Assembly (NCBI RefSeq): GCF_016820555.1
Contig: NZ_JADHDW010000002.1
Coordinates: forward strand, 381,736-445,735
Source of the DNA: Bacillus sp. REN10
Lineage (GTDB): Bacteria; Bacillota; Bacilli; Bacillales; Domibacillaceae
Length of the DNA stretch: 64,000 nucleotides
Direction of reading: 5' to 3'
The translations under genes and the position numbers were made by a program. Below the pieces are notes generated by a model, which made no database searches, was not told the origin of the DNA, and worked only from the letters and a program-made list of their open reading frames with translations. This document shows, one piece after another, positions 41,407 through 51,426 of the stretch. Within the stretch, counting starts at the first letter, position 1. Each line of letters begins with the position of its first letter.

Positions 41407-43041
41407 ATGACGGAATTGATTCACCAAACTGTAGGGGAATTACTTACTAAAAGAGCTAAACAACTTCCACAGCATGAAGCGCTTGTGTACTCTGATCGCA
41501 ATCTGCGCTATACGTACAGTGAATTTGATGAGTTGTGCCGTAAAGCGGCCAAAGGATTAATGGCTCTTGGAGTTGATAAAGGAGAACATGTGGCCATTTG
41601 GGCAACGAATGTACCTGAATGGGTGACTCTTCAGTTTGCTACAGGCAAAATGGGAGCTGTTCTTGTCACGGTGAATACGAACTATCGAACAGCAGAATTG
41701 GAGTATTTACTCAATCAATCCGAGAGTACAACGTTAATTTTAATTGAAGACTACCGTGGGAACTCATATATTGATACCATTTATGAACTTTGTCCGGAGC
41801 TTCACACTTGTGAGCCTGGAAAGTTGCAATCGAAGCGGCTGCCGCTTTTGAAAAATGTCATCGTTTTAAGTGAGAAGGAGTACAATGGCGCTTTTAGTTG
41901 GGCGGATATTTTAAATATGGCTGATCAAGTAAGTGAGATCGAGCTGGATGAACGCACAAAATCCCTTGATCCTCATGACGTCATTAACATGCAATATACT
42001 TCCGGAACAACCGGTTTTCCTAAGGGTGTTATGCTGACGCATAGCAACTTAATTAATAACGCCTTTAATATTGCTAGCTGCATGGAATTAACGGAAGCGG
42101 ACCGTCTTTGCATCCCTGTTCCATTTTTCCATTGCTTCGGCTGTGTCATCGGCACACTCGCCTGTGTAACGGTAGGAGCGACGATGGTACCTGTTCAAGA
42201 ATTTGATCCAGAAGCTGTGTTGCAAACGGTAGAGAAAGAAAAATGCACAGCATTACACGGAGTGCCAACGATGTTTATTGCTGAATTGAATCATCCGAAT
42301 TTTCAAAAATATAATTTATCTCAGTTGCGAACAGGAGTTATGGCTGGCTCCAATTGCCCGGTAGAAGTGATGAAATCCGTCATGGACAAAATGAATATGA
42401 AAGAGATCACGATTTGCTACGGGCAAACAGAATCTTCACCAGTTATTACGCAAACAAGAGTGAACGATCCAGTCGAGCTTCGGGTCGAAACGGTGGGCCG
42501 CGCCCTTCCGAATGTAGAGGTGAAAATCGTTGAACCGGGAACGAACGAAGGGGTTCCTCCAATGGTTCAAGGAGAATTGTGTACGAGAGGGTATCACGTC
42601 ATGAAAGGCTATTATAACAATCCTGATGCAACCTACGAGGCGATCGATGAAGAAGGCTGGCTTCATACAGGAGATTTGGCCGTCATGGACGAAACGGGTT
42701 ACGTTCGAATTACTGGTCGCTTGAAAGATATGATTATTCGCGGCGGTGAAAATATTTATCCGCGTGAAATTGAAGAGTTTTTATATACACACCCAAAAAT
42801 TCTTGATGCACAAGTCATTGGCGTGCCAGATGAAAAGTATGGAGAAGAAGTGATGGCGTGGATCATTTTGAAAGAAGGAGAAACAGCGGATGTTGAAGAG
42901 ATTAAAGAATATTTCAAAGGGAAGATCTCACGCCACAAAATTCCAAAGCATATCGTTTTTACGAAGGAATACCCAATGACCGCATCGGGAAAAATCCAAA
43001 AATTTAAGCTGCGGGAACAGTCACTCAGCTTATTGACATAA
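41407..43041 (+). CDS. yngI: AMP-forming acyl-CoA synthetase
   Basis: 544 residues of the ANL ligase family. The ATP motif YTSGTTGFPKGVMLTH is near residue 197; the hinge region is YVRITGRLKDMIIRGG; the catalytic Lys is in TASGKIQKFKL. Probably activates a short or branched fatty acid such as isovalerate. It corresponds to YngI. ATG 41407 follows GAGGAGGAAGG; an in-frame start at 41377 overlaps yngJ and has no ribosome binding site. Confidence 0.9.
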   Translation: MTELIHQTVGELLTKRAKQLPQHEALVYSDRNLRYTYSEFDELCRKAAKGLMALGVDKGEHVAIWATNVPEWVTLQFATGKMGAVLVTVNTNYRTAELEYLLNQSESTTLILIEDYRGNSYIDTIYELCPELHTCEPGKLQSKRLPLLKNVIVLSEKEYNGAFSWADILNMADQVSEIELDERTKSLDPHDVINMQYTSGTTGFPKGVMLTHSNLINNAFNIASCMELTEADRLCIPVPFFHCFGCVIGTLACVTVGATMVPVQEFDPEAVLQTVEKEKCTALHGVPTMFIAELNHPNFQKYNLSQLRTGVMAGSNCPVEVMKSVMDKMNMKEITICYGQTESSPVITQTRVNDPVELRVETVGRALPNVEVKIVEPGTNEGVPPMVQGELCTRGYHVMKGYYNNPDATYEAIDEEGWLHTGDLAVMDETGYVRITGRLKDMIIRGGENIYPREIEEFLYTHPKILDAQVIGVPDEKYGEEVMAWIILKEGETADVEEIKEYFKGKISRHKIPKHIVFTKEYPMTASGKIQKFKLREQSLSLLT

Positions 43042-43060
43042 CGGAAAAGGGGCGATCTTT

Positions 43061-44419
43061 ATGTTTTCAAAAATCATTATTGCGAATCGCGGCGAAATTG
43101 CACTTCGAGTCATTCGCACTTGTCAAAGGCTAGGTATTCAAACGGTTGCTGTTTACTCGGAAGCAGATGCAAGTTCTCTGTTTGTTCGTCAAGCGGATGA
43201 AGCGTTTTGTATCGGAAAGCCTCCGGTGAATCAAAGTTATTTAAATGCTGATGAAATTATTCGTGTTGCGAAAGAAAGCGGAGCAGAGGCCGTTCATCCT
43301 GGTTATGGACTGCTTTCTGAAAATGCTGCATTTGCAACAAAATGTATGGAAGAAGGATTAACATTTATCGGTCCTTCCCCAACGATCATCGCTTCTATGG
43401 GAAGTAAAATTGAAGCTCGTAAAACGATGAAAGAAGCGGGTGTTCCTGTTATCGAAGGAGTAGATGTTCCTCTTGCGAATGAAGAAGAAGCGAAAGCGGC
43501 CGCTGAGAAAATCGGTTACCCGTTAATGCTGAAAGCTTCGGCAGGCGGTGGCGGAATCGGCATGCAACTGATTCATTCTCCAGAAGAACTCGGCAAAGCT
43601 TTTGAAGGGAATAAAAAACGTGCTGAATCTTTCTTTGGTGATGGAGCGATGTTTTTAGAGAAATACATTCAAGAGCCGCATCATATTGAGGTGCAAATTT
43701 TAGCTGATTCACATGGAGAAGTGATTCCTTTATGGGAAAGAGAATGTTCCATTCAGCGGCGTAATCAAAAGGTAGTTGAAGAAGCGCCATCTCCTTTTAT
43801 TAGCCAGAAAACGCGTGAAAAAATGCTGGATGCTGCTGTGAAAGCCGCACAGCATATCGGTTATACGAACGCTGGCACGATCGAATTTTTAGTAGATAAA
43901 GAGCAAAATTTTTATTTCCTTGAAATGAATACAAGGCTGCAAGTGGAGCATCCTGTAACAGAAGAAATTACAGGGTTGGATCTTGTGGAAGAGCAATTAA
44001 AAGTGGCTGCTGGAGAGAAGCTTTCTCTTACAAGAGAAGAAGTCAAGCGAAAAGGCCATGCGATTGAAGTGAGAATTTATGCGGAGGATCCGAAAACCTT
44101 TTTCCCATCTCCTGGAAAGATTGCGGTTTTCCAGCTACCTGAAGGAGAGGGCATTCGCAATGAGTGTGCCATCGAACAAGGTTCACAAGTGACGCCGTTT
44201 TATGACCCGATGATTGGTAAATTGATCGCTTGGGGAGAAACAAGGCAAGAGGCTTGTGAGCGTTTAAAACAGGCGCTCGAACAATACAAGATTGAAGGAA
44301 TCAAAACGAATATTCCGATGCTGATTCAAACGATCAGCCATGAACAATTTTTAAAAGGTTATACAACCACCCAATTTGTAGATGAGTATTATTTGCCAGA
44401 ACTAACATCAGCAAAATAA
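43061..44419 (+). CDS. yngHA: Biotin carboxylase subunit of an acyl-CoA carboxylase
   Basis: 452 residues. The ATP-grasp biotin carboxylase is recognised by IIANRGEIALRVIRTCQRLG, KASAGGGGIGMQ, EMNTRLQVEHPVTEEITG and MIGKLIAWG. It carboxylates the biotin carried by the next gene product. With the carboxyltransferase at 46367 it forms a probable 3-methylcrotonyl-CoA carboxylase. A stand-alone subunit, not fused to the carrier. Confidence 0.92.
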   Translation: MFSKIIIANRGEIALRVIRTCQRLGIQTVAVYSEADASSLFVRQADEAFCIGKPPVNQSYLNADEIIRVAKESGAEAVHPGYGLLSENAAFATKCMEEGLTFIGPSPTIIASMGSKIEARKTMKEAGVPVIEGVDVPLANEEEAKAAAEKIGYPLMLKASAGGGGIGMQLIHSPEELGKAFEGNKKRAESFFGDGAMFLEKYIQEPHHIEVQILADSHGEVIPLWERECSIQRRNQKVVEEAPSPFISQKTREKMLDAAVKAAQHIGYTNAGTIEFLVDKEQNFYFLEMNTRLQVEHPVTEEITGLDLVEEQLKVAAGEKLSLTREEVKRKGHAIEVRIYAEDPKTFFPSPGKIAVFQLPEGEGIRNECAIEQGSQVTPFYDPMIGKLIAWGETRQEACERLKQALEQYKIEGIKTNIPMLIQTISHEQFLKGYTTTQFVDEYYLPELTSAK

Positions 44420-44432
44420 GGAGGAGTTTTAT

Positions 44433-44645
44433 ATGACAACAATTCAGGCAAGTATGGCAGGGAACGTATGGAAAGTATTAGTGAGCGAGGGAGATGAAGT
44501 GAAAGCTGGGCAAGATGTCGTGATTTTAGAATCAATGAAAATGGAAATACCAATTGCGGCGGAAGAAGATGGTGTAGTCCAGAAAGTTCATATTCAAGAG
44601 GGAGATTTCGTAAATGAGGCGGACGGACTAGTCGATATTGAATAG
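44433..44645 (+). CDS. yngHB: Biotin carboxyl carrier protein
   Basis: 70 residues, a single biotinyl domain. The biotinylated Lys lies in ESMKMEIPI near residue 32, with the conserved Met on each side. AAGGAGG precedes the ATG. It carries carboxybiotin between the two carboxylase subunits. Confidence 0.93.
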   Translation: MTTIQASMAGNVWKVLVSEGDEVKAGQDVVILESMKMEIPIAAEEDGVVQKVHIQEGDFVNEADGLVDIE

Positions 44646-44657
44646 GAGGCGGATGGA

Positions 44658-45566
44658 GTGAAACTGCCGAATAAAGTAACGATTAAAGAGGTTGGACCGC
44701 GTGATGGGCTTCAAAATGAACCCCATCACGTAAGTACAGAGAATAAAGTCGCTTGGATTAACCAATTGTCCGAGAGTGGACTTTCTTATATAGAAGTAAC
44801 GTCTTTTGTTCATCCGAAATGGATTCCGCAACTAGCTGATGCTTCTGATGTACTATCTGCGATCAAGAGAAAACCAGGTGTTACATATGCGGCTCTTGTT
44901 CCTAATATGAAAGGACTTGAAGCTGCCCTGAAAGTGGATGTGGATGAAGTCAGTGTTTTTATGTCAGCTAGTGAATCCCATAATAAAAATAATATTAACA
45001 AAACCATTGATGAAACGTTCCCTGTATTAGCGGAGGTAGTCAAAGAAGCGAAGGGGGCTGGAAAAACGGTTCGCGGGTATGTATCAACCGTTATCGCTTG
45101 TCCTTATGAGGGAGAAGTAAATCCAGAGCAAGTCGTTCAAGTGGCTGATCAGCTATTTTCAATGGGAATTGATGAACTCTCTTTAGGTGATACGATTGGA
45201 GTGGGCGTGCCAACTCAAGTTGAAAGATTGCTAGAAACAATGTTACCCATTTTTCAAGCAGAGAAGTTGGCGATGCATTTTCATGATACACGAGGTACTG
45301 CTTTAGCTAACGTGCTAAAGTCATTAGAGATGGGGATCACGACGTTTGACAGTGCATTAGGAGGGTTAGGTGGTTGTCCATATGCTAGAGGTGCTTCAGG
45401 GAATATAGCGACGGAGGACCTTTTATATATGCTTAATGCAATGGGGATCGAAACGGGTGTGAACATGGACGAACTCTTACAGGCGGGAGAACTGCTAGAG
45501 AGGATCGTAGCAAAGCCGCTTCATAGTAAACAAATGGATATCTTTAGAAAAGTGGAGAAAGGATGA
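44658..45566 (+). CDS. yngG: Hydroxymethylglutaryl-CoA lyase
   Basis: 302 residues of the HMGL-like TIM-barrel family. The metal site is in EVGPRDGLQNEP, and the catalytic Cys in GGLGGCPYARGASGN. It splits HMG-CoA into acetyl-CoA and acetoacetate, the last step of leucine breakdown. The GTG start follows AGGAGG. The stop overlaps the next start (ATGA). Confidence 0.94.
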   Translation: MKLPNKVTIKEVGPRDGLQNEPHHVSTENKVAWINQLSESGLSYIEVTSFVHPKWIPQLADASDVLSAIKRKPGVTYAALVPNMKGLEAALKVDVDEVSVFMSASESHNKNNINKTIDETFPVLAEVVKEAKGAGKTVRGYVSTVIACPYEGEVNPEQVVQVADQLFSMGIDELSLGDTIGVGVPTQVERLLETMLPIFQAEKLAMHFHDTRGTALANVLKSLEMGITTFDSALGGLGGCPYARGASGNIATEDLLYMLNAMGIETGVNMDELLQAGELLERIVAKPLHSKQMDIFRKVEKG

Positions 45567-46354
45567 GCGGTTTGGGTGAAACGATTACATTGGAAAAAAG
45601 AGAAGATGGCATTGCGATTGTCACTTTAAATCGGCCAGACGCAGCCAACGCCTTATCTAAACAACTTTTATATGACATGCATGATACGTTGCATACGATT
45701 AAGCACGACCGTGATGTACGTGCAGTTATTATGACAGGAGCGGGAGAAAAAGCTTTTTGCGCCGGTGCTGATTTAAAAGAAAGAAAAGGAATGTCTGACT
45801 CGGAAGTGAAGCAAACGGTGGCTCTAATTGGATCTACTGTAAATGAAGTAGAAGCTTTGCCGCAACCTGTCATTGCTGCTCTTAATGGTGTTGCTTTTGG
45901 TGGAGGACTAGAATTAGCGTTAGCTTGTGATGTTCGTGTCGCTTCAAAGGAAGCAAAGCTAGGATTAACGGAAACATCGCTTGCTATTATTCCAGGAGCT
46001 GGTGGTACTCAAAGATTGCCGAGACTAATCGGTCTTGGAAGAGCGAAGGAACTGATTTTTACAGCGAAACGCTTAACAGGTGATCAAGCAGAGCAAATCG
46101 GGCTTGTCGAGTACTCTGTACAGCCGACCGATGTGTTGGAATGGTCGTTAAATTTAGCGAAACAAATGGTCAAAAACGCACCGCTCGCGTTAATCCAGGC
46201 GAAAACAGCGATCAATAACGGCATGCAAGTAGGGCTTGCGACTGGACTTGAAATAGAAAAGCTGGCTTACAATTCGTTAATACCGACAGAAGATCGTTTG
46301 GAAGGACTGCGCGCTTTTGCGGAAAAACGTCCGCCAATATATCAAGGAAAGTGA
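45563..46354 (+). CDS. yngF: Enoyl-CoA hydratase, probable methylglutaconyl-CoA hydratase
   Basis: 263 residues of the crotonase family. The oxyanion-hole segments are AFCAGADLKERKG and ALNGVAFGGGLELALACD. The catalytic Glu region is TETSLAIIPGAGGTQRLPR. In this context it should hydrate 3-methylglutaconyl-CoA to HMG-CoA. It overlaps yngG by four bases. Confidence 0.9.
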   Translation: MSGLGETITLEKREDGIAIVTLNRPDAANALSKQLLYDMHDTLHTIKHDRDVRAVIMTGAGEKAFCAGADLKERKGMSDSEVKQTVALIGSTVNEVEALPQPVIAALNGVAFGGGLELALACDVRVASKEAKLGLTETSLAIIPGAGGTQRLPRLIGLGRAKELIFTAKRLTGDQAEQIGLVEYSVQPTDVLEWSLNLAKQMVKNAPLALIQAKTAINNGMQVGLATGLEIEKLAYNSLIPTEDRLEGLRAFAEKRPPIYQGK

Positions 46355-46366
46355 GGAGAAGCAGTG

Positions 46367-47905
46367 ATGAACGAAACAGAAATGAAAACACCTTATGAGG
46401 AAAAGAAACAATCCGTTTTACAGGGTGGATTAGAGAAATATCATGCGAAAAATAAAGAACAAGGCAAATTATTTGTTCGTGACCGCCTTCGTCTCTTGTT
46501 CGATGATGATCTTCAAGTAGAGGATGGAATGTTTGCTAATGTGATGGCCGGAGACTTGCCGGCGGACGGAGTTGTAACGGGAATTGGCAAAATTAATGGT
46601 CGAACGGTTTGTGTGATGGCTAACGATTCAACCGTAAAAGCAGGGTCATGGGGCAAACGCACGGTTGAAAAGATCATTCGTATTCAAGAAACAGCTGAAA
46701 AGCTTCGCTGCCCGATGTTGTATCTTGTTGATTCAGCTGGCGCGCGTATTACCGATCAAATTGAAATGTTCCCAGGGAGAAGAGGAGCGGGACGCATTTT
46801 TTATAATCAAGTAAAAATGTCTGGAAAAGTTCCTCAAGTTTGTTTATTGTTTGGTCCATCTGCAGCTGGTGGCGCTTATATTCCTGCTTTTTGTGACATC
46901 GTCGTCATGGTAGAAGGAAATGCCTCCATGTACTTAGGGTCTCCGCGAATGGCTGAAATGGTCATTGGTGAAAAGGTGACATTGGAACAAATGGGCGGGG
47001 CGAAAATGCATTGTTCCGTTTCAGGGTGCGGGGATGTACTGGCGAAAACAGAAGAGGAAGCGATTAAATATGCTCGTAAATATTTAGCTTATTTCCCAGA
47101 AAATTATACAAAAAAACCTGATCCAGCTTCACCGAAAGCTCCAGCCGCTTTTGAAAAAACGATTGAAGAGCTGATTCCGAAGAATCAAAATGCTCCTTTT
47201 GATATGTATCAGCTCATTGACCGCTTGATTGATGAAGATAGTTTTTGCGAGATTAAGAAGTTATTTGCTTCTGAATTAATTACAGGATTAGCGCGAATTA
47301 ATGGCCAACCGGTCGGAATCATTGCCAATCAGCCGCGAGTAAAAGGCGGAGTGCTATTCCATGATTCAGCAGATAAAGCAGCTAAATTTATCAGTTTATG
47401 TGATGCTTTCCATATTCCATTGTTATTCCTCGCCGACGTTCCTGGATTTATGATTGGTACGAATGTGGAGAAAGCGGGCATTATCCGTCATGGAGCGAAA
47501 ATGATTTTCGCGATGAGTGAAGCAACGGTGCCGAAAATGACGGTCGTTGTTAGAAAAGCATACGGTGCGGGACTTTATGCGATGGCAGGTCCAGCATTTG
47601 AGCCGGATTGCTGTATCGCTCTCCCGACAGCACAAATTGCTGTTATGGGACCGGAAGCGGCTGTCAATGCTGTATATGCTAATAAGATCGCGGCTCTTCC
47701 AGAAGAGGAGCGTGCCGCTTTTATTAATGAAAAAAGAGAAGAATATAAAAAAGATATTGATATTTACCATCTTGCGTCAGAGCTGATCATTGATGATATT
47801 GTCGAACCAAATAAGCTTCGGGATGAGTTGTCTGTTAGATTAGAAATGTATATGTCGAAATATTTGCACTTCACAGATCGCAAGCACGGAGTCAATCCAG
47901 TATAA
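46367..47905 (+). CDS. yngE: Acyl-CoA carboxylase carboxyltransferase subunit (probable methylcrotonyl-CoA)
   Basis: 512 residues with both crotonase-like halves. Oxyanion segments include FGPSAAGGAYIPAFCD and KAYGAGLYAMAGPAFEPD. It transfers CO2 from biotin to an acyl-CoA; methylcrotonyl-CoA is favoured by the neighbours, propionyl-CoA is the alternative. ATG 46367 is preferred over GTG 46364 on spacing from GAGGAG. It corresponds to YngE. Confidence 0.9.
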   Translation: MNETEMKTPYEEKKQSVLQGGLEKYHAKNKEQGKLFVRDRLRLLFDDDLQVEDGMFANVMAGDLPADGVVTGIGKINGRTVCVMANDSTVKAGSWGKRTVEKIIRIQETAEKLRCPMLYLVDSAGARITDQIEMFPGRRGAGRIFYNQVKMSGKVPQVCLLFGPSAAGGAYIPAFCDIVVMVEGNASMYLGSPRMAEMVIGEKVTLEQMGGAKMHCSVSGCGDVLAKTEEEAIKYARKYLAYFPENYTKKPDPASPKAPAAFEKTIEELIPKNQNAPFDMYQLIDRLIDEDSFCEIKKLFASELITGLARINGQPVGIIANQPRVKGGVLFHDSADKAAKFISLCDAFHIPLLFLADVPGFMIGTNVEKAGIIRHGAKMIFAMSEATVPKMTVVVRKAYGAGLYAMAGPAFEPDCCIALPTAQIAVMGPEAAVNAVYANKIAALPEEERAAFINEKREEYKKDIDIYHLASELIIDDIVEPNKLRDELSVRLEMYMSKYLHFTDRKHGVNPV

Positions 47906-47923
47906 CAAAAGGAGGGATGCGGG

Positions 47924-48613
47924 GTGAAAAAGATTTATACTGATGTAAGTGAAGCGGTGTCCGAGATTAAAGATGGTATGACATTAATGGTAGGCGGTTT
48001 TGGATTATGCGGTATTCCCGAACATTTAATTCAAGCACTTGCTCATTCAGGAGTAAAGGATTTAACGGTAATTTCTAATAACTGTGGCGTCGATGACTGG
48101 GGACTGGGATTACTTTTAAGAAATAAGCAAATTAAGAAAATTATTGGCTCATATGTAGGAGAAAATAAAGAGTTTGAACGGCAAATGCTCGCAGGTGAAA
48201 TTGAAGTTGTACTAACGCCTCAAGGAACATTAGCTGAAAAAATCCGTGCAGGCGGAGCGGGAATTCCGGCTTTTTTCACTCCAGCTGGTGTTGGAACGCC
48301 GATTGCTGAAGGGAAAGAAGTGCGTAAGTTTAACGGGAAAGAATACTTGCTAGAAGAAGCGTTAGTAGCAGATGTTAGTTTAGTGAGTGCTTATAAAGCG
48401 GATCGCATGGGAAATCTCGTTTACAATAAAACAGCTCGTAACTTTAACCCGATGATTGCCGCAGCTGGCAAAGTGACGATTGCTGAAGTGGAAGAAATCG
48501 TGGAAACAGGGGAATTAGATCCTGATTCAATTCATACTCCTAGCATATATGTACAAGCGCTAATTCAAGGAGATCAAGAAAAACGAATTGAAAAAAGAAC
48601 GATTCGCAAGTAA
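47924..48613 (+). CDS. scoA: 3-oxoacid CoA-transferase subunit A
   Basis: 229 residues, CoA-transferase family I alpha subunit. [15 protein letters not shown] is the CoA-binding signature. With ScoB it moves CoA from succinyl-CoA to acetoacetate, the product of the lyase above. The GTG start follows AAGGAGG. The unusual join of this pair to the yng genes lets the route end in acetoacetyl-CoA. Confidence 0.93.
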   Translation: MKKIYTDVSEAVSEIKDGMTLMVGGFGLCGIPEHLIQALAHSGVKDLTVISNNCGVDDWGLGLLLRNKQIKKIIGSYVGENKEFERQMLAGEIEVVLTPQGTLAEKIRAGGAGIPAFFTPAGVGTPIAEGKEVRKFNGKEYLLEEALVADVSLVSAYKADRMGNLVYNKTARNFNPMIAAAGKVTIAEVEEIVETGELDPDSIHTPSIYVQALIQGDQEKRIEKRTIRK

Positions 48614-48625
48614 GGAGGGGAAAAG

Positions 48626-49279
48626 ATGAACAGTAGAGAAAAAATTGCAAGACGTGCAGAAAAAGAAATTGAAGATGGAAACTATGTCAATTTGGGAATT
48701 GGAATCCCGACACTTGTTGCTAATTATATTTCTGATAATAAGCAAGTCGTTTTGCAATCAGAAAATGGTCTGCTTGGTATCGGCCCTTATCCTGAAGAAG
48801 GACAGGTAGATCCTGATTTAATTAACGCAGGAAAAGAAACGGTCACAGCCATACCAGGTGCTTCATTTTTTGATAGTGCGGAATCCTTTGCTATGATTCG
48901 CGGAGGACATATTGATGTAGCTATTCTTGGCGGAATGGAGGTCTCGCAAGCTGGAGACTTGGCCAACTGGATGATTCCGGGGAAAATGGTTAAAGGCATG
49001 GGCGGAGCAATGGACCTTGTTCATGGGGCTAGAAAAATTATTGTGATTATGGACCATGTTAATAAGCATGGGCAATCGAAAATTTTAAAAGAATGCACAC
49101 TTCCGCTGACGGGAAAAGGAGTTGTGCAACGAATCATTACTGATCGTGCGGTGATGGATGTCGAAGGTTCACATTTGAAGCTAGTTGAAGTGGCGAGTGG
49201 TTATTCAGTAGAAGATATTTTAAATTGCACAGAAGCAGAGATATCTGTTGCGGATGATGTTATATTAGATGCTTACTAA
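48626..49279 (+). CDS. scoB: 3-oxoacid CoA-transferase subunit B
   Basis: 217 residues. The catalytic Glu lies in [10 protein letters not shown] near residue 47; [12 protein letters not shown] is the family start. Forms the heteromeric enzyme with ScoA. Last gene of the catabolic run; a terminator follows. Confidence 0.94.
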   Translation: MNSREKIARRAEKEIEDGNYVNLGIGIPTLVANYISDNKQVVLQSENGLLGIGPYPEEGQVDPDLINAGKETVTAIPGASFFDSAESFAMIRGGHIDVAILGGMEVSQAGDLANWMIPGKMVKGMGGAMDLVHGARKIIVIMDHVNKHGQSKILKECTLPLTGKGVVQRIITDRAVMDVEGSHLKLVEVASGYSVEDILNCTEAEISVADDVILDAY

Positions 49280-49330
49280 GAGAGAGCTCTTTCATTGACT
49301 GAAAGAAGTTCTGCATCGATAGCAGAAGGG

Positions 49331-49361
49331 AAGGTGCCGTTTTATAAGCGGCACCTTTTAA
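49331..49361 (+). terminator. Bidirectional terminator between scoB and yvgT
   Basis: AAGGTGCCG (49331-49339) pairs with CGGCACCTT (49349-49357), with a short T-run on the plus strand. It overlaps the yvgT stop region. Confidence 0.75.
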
Positions 49362-49966
49362 TGATGAATGGCTCTTTTCGGGAGCTTCCATTGATATTTA
49401 TAAGAGGCGATTCGAAGACCAGTAATCATAATAAACACTGCAAATAAACCAGTGGGGGAATGAGCGAAATTTAATCCAATTAAAGCACCGGCTAAAGCGG
49501 CCCATACACCATAGACCTCATTATGCAACAAGGCTGGTTTTCTTCCAGCTAATATGTCACGAACAAGTCCGCCGCCGCTTCCTGTTAAAACAGCTGCCAC
49601 AATAACGGCGCTAAGCGGATGAGACATATTGGTCGCGTATAAAGCTCCTTGAATAGCAAAAGCGGATAAACCGATGGCATCAGAAAAGTTACCCCACACA
49701 TGCCAATGCTTTAATAAATTATTAGGGAATAAAACGACAGCTGTAATCGATAATAAGGCAATTTGAAAAAAGTCTCCTTGTTCCCATAGAGCAGAAACGG
49801 GTACGCCAATCAATAAGTTACGGATGGCTCCTCCGCCAAAAGCTGTAATCATGCCTAATATATATACCCCGAATAGATCATAATCTTCTTCCATCGCGAC
49901 AATTGCACCTGAAATCGCAAATGCAATCGTACCGATAATTGTGAAAATATCCCATGTCATCTCCAT
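49358..49966 (-). CDS. yvgT: TRIC-type cation channel family protein (UPF0126, YvgT)
   Basis: 202 residues with about seven hydrophobic helices and the two glycine-rich repeats FGGGAIRNLLIG and GSGGGLVRDILAG, which are the UPF0126/TRIC hallmarks. Likely a trimeric monovalent cation channel; in vivo role unknown. AAAGGACG precedes the ATG. Confidence 0.9.
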   Translation of the reverse strand: MEMTWDIFTIIGTIAFAISGAIVAMEEDYDLFGVYILGMITAFGGGAIRNLLIGVPVSALWEQGDFFQIALLSITAVVLFPNNLLKHWHVWGNFSDAIGLSAFAIQGALYATNMSHPLSAVIVAAVLTGSGGGLVRDILAGRKPALLHNEVYGVWAALAGALIGLNFAHSPTGLFAVFIMITGLRIASYKYQWKLPKRAIHH

Positions 49967-50134
49967 TATCTATCGTCCTTTGCGCGAAAATTAATTAATT
50001 GACAATTCATTATATTATGAAGTAATTCGAAATGCTAGCTTTATTAAAGCTTTATTTAAGTGTCATGTGGATTTCTTTTCCCTGTGAATAGTTTTTTGGA
50101 ATGATTTTTGTTAAGATGAAGGATAGAACATTTG

Positions 50135-51415
50135 ATGAAAGTAGGAAAATCATTGAAAAAAAATGAACAAGAAAAAGTGATCCTTGTCGGCTGTCAATTA
50201 AATCATAGTGACGATTTTCATTTTTTCTATTCTATGGATGAATTGAAGTCGTTGACAAACACGGCTCAAGGAGAACCGGTCGCTACTTTGACCCAAAAAA
50301 GAGAGCGGATCCACCCTAGTACATATATCGGAAAAGGAAAAGTGGAGGAACTGCATCAATTAGAAGAACAACTTGAGCCGGATTTAATTATTTTTAATGA
50401 CGAATTATCTCCTAGTCAAATTCGGAATTTATCTGCACAATTAAATGCTCGAGTCATTGACCGGACACAATTAATTCTTGATATTTTTGCGAGGCGAGCA
50501 CGTTCTAAGGAAGGTAAGTTGCAAGTGGAACTGGCTCAACTGCAATATTTGCTTCCGAGGCTCGTAGGTCAAGGGGCTGCTCTTTCACGTTTAGGTGGTG
50601 GAATTGGAACAAGAGGTCCTGGTGAAACGAAACTAGAAACAGATCGTCGGCATATTCGAAGACGGATTGATGAAATTAAACGGCAGTTAAACATCATTGT
50701 TGAACATCGTGAACGGTATCGCGATCGCCGTAAGAAAAACAAAACGTTTCAAATTGCTTTAGTGGGATATACAAATGCCGGGAAATCAACATTATTTAAC
50801 CGATTAACAGCTGCTGATTCTTTAGAAGAAAATCAGCTATTTGCTACGCTTGACCCAATGACAAGGAAATTTATTTTACCGAGCGGGTACCAAGTGATCT
50901 TGACGGATACGGTTGGATTCATTCAAGATTTGCCAACGACTTTAGTCGCGGCGTTCCGGTCGACTTTAGAGGAAGTAAGAGAAGCGGATTTGCTTCTTCA
51001 TGTAGTTGATAGTTCTAACCCTGATTATGCACAGCACCAAAAAACAGTCAGAGACTTATTGAAGCAGCTAGAGATGGATCATTTACCGGAGCTAACAGTG
51101 TATAACAAAAAAGATGCGGTTCATCCGGAATTTGTCCCTTCTTCACACGCGAACCATTTGCTAATTAGCGCATTGAGTGCTTCTGACCAAGATCAATTGA
51201 AGAAGCACATCGAAGAAGCAGTGAAGCAGCAAATGAGCACGTATTATGCCATGGTTCCCTCTTATGAAGGAAAGCTTCTTGCTCAATTGAAAACTGAGAC
51301 GGTGCTAGAGGAGATAAACTTTGCAGAAGAGGATCAGAAGTATATGGTAAAAGGTTATTCGTTTATTGATCATCCTATCTTTGGAGAGATCAGTCAATAT
51401 ATATCAAAGGATTAA
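50135..51415 (+). CDS. hflX: GTPase HflX
   Basis: 426 residues. The HflX domain carries [11 protein letters not shown] and the Gly-rich loop [19 protein letters not shown]. The GTPase carries G1 GYTNAGKS near 211-218, G3 DTVGF and G4 YNKKD. HflX splits stalled ribosomes. The start is uncertain: ATG 50135, TTG 50132 or TTG 50153. It corresponds to B. subtilis YnbA, upstream of ynbB as there. Confidence 0.95.
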   Translation: MKVGKSLKKNEQEKVILVGCQLNHSDDFHFFYSMDELKSLTNTAQGEPVATLTQKRERIHPSTYIGKGKVEELHQLEEQLEPDLIIFNDELSPSQIRNLSAQLNARVIDRTQLILDIFARRARSKEGKLQVELAQLQYLLPRLVGQGAALSRLGGGIGTRGPGETKLETDRRHIRRRIDEIKRQLNIIVEHRERYRDRRKKNKTFQIALVGYTNAGKSTLFNRLTAADSLEENQLFATLDPMTRKFILPSGYQVILTDTVGFIQDLPTTLVAAFRSTLEEVREADLLLHVVDSSNPDYAQHQKTVRDLLKQLEMDHLPELTVYNKKDAVHPEFVPSSHANHLLISALSASDQDQLKKHIEEAVKQQMSTYYAMVPSYEGKLLAQLKTETVLEEINFAEEDQKYMVKGYSFIDHPIFGEISQYISKD

Positions 51416-51426
51416 GGGAGATTGTT

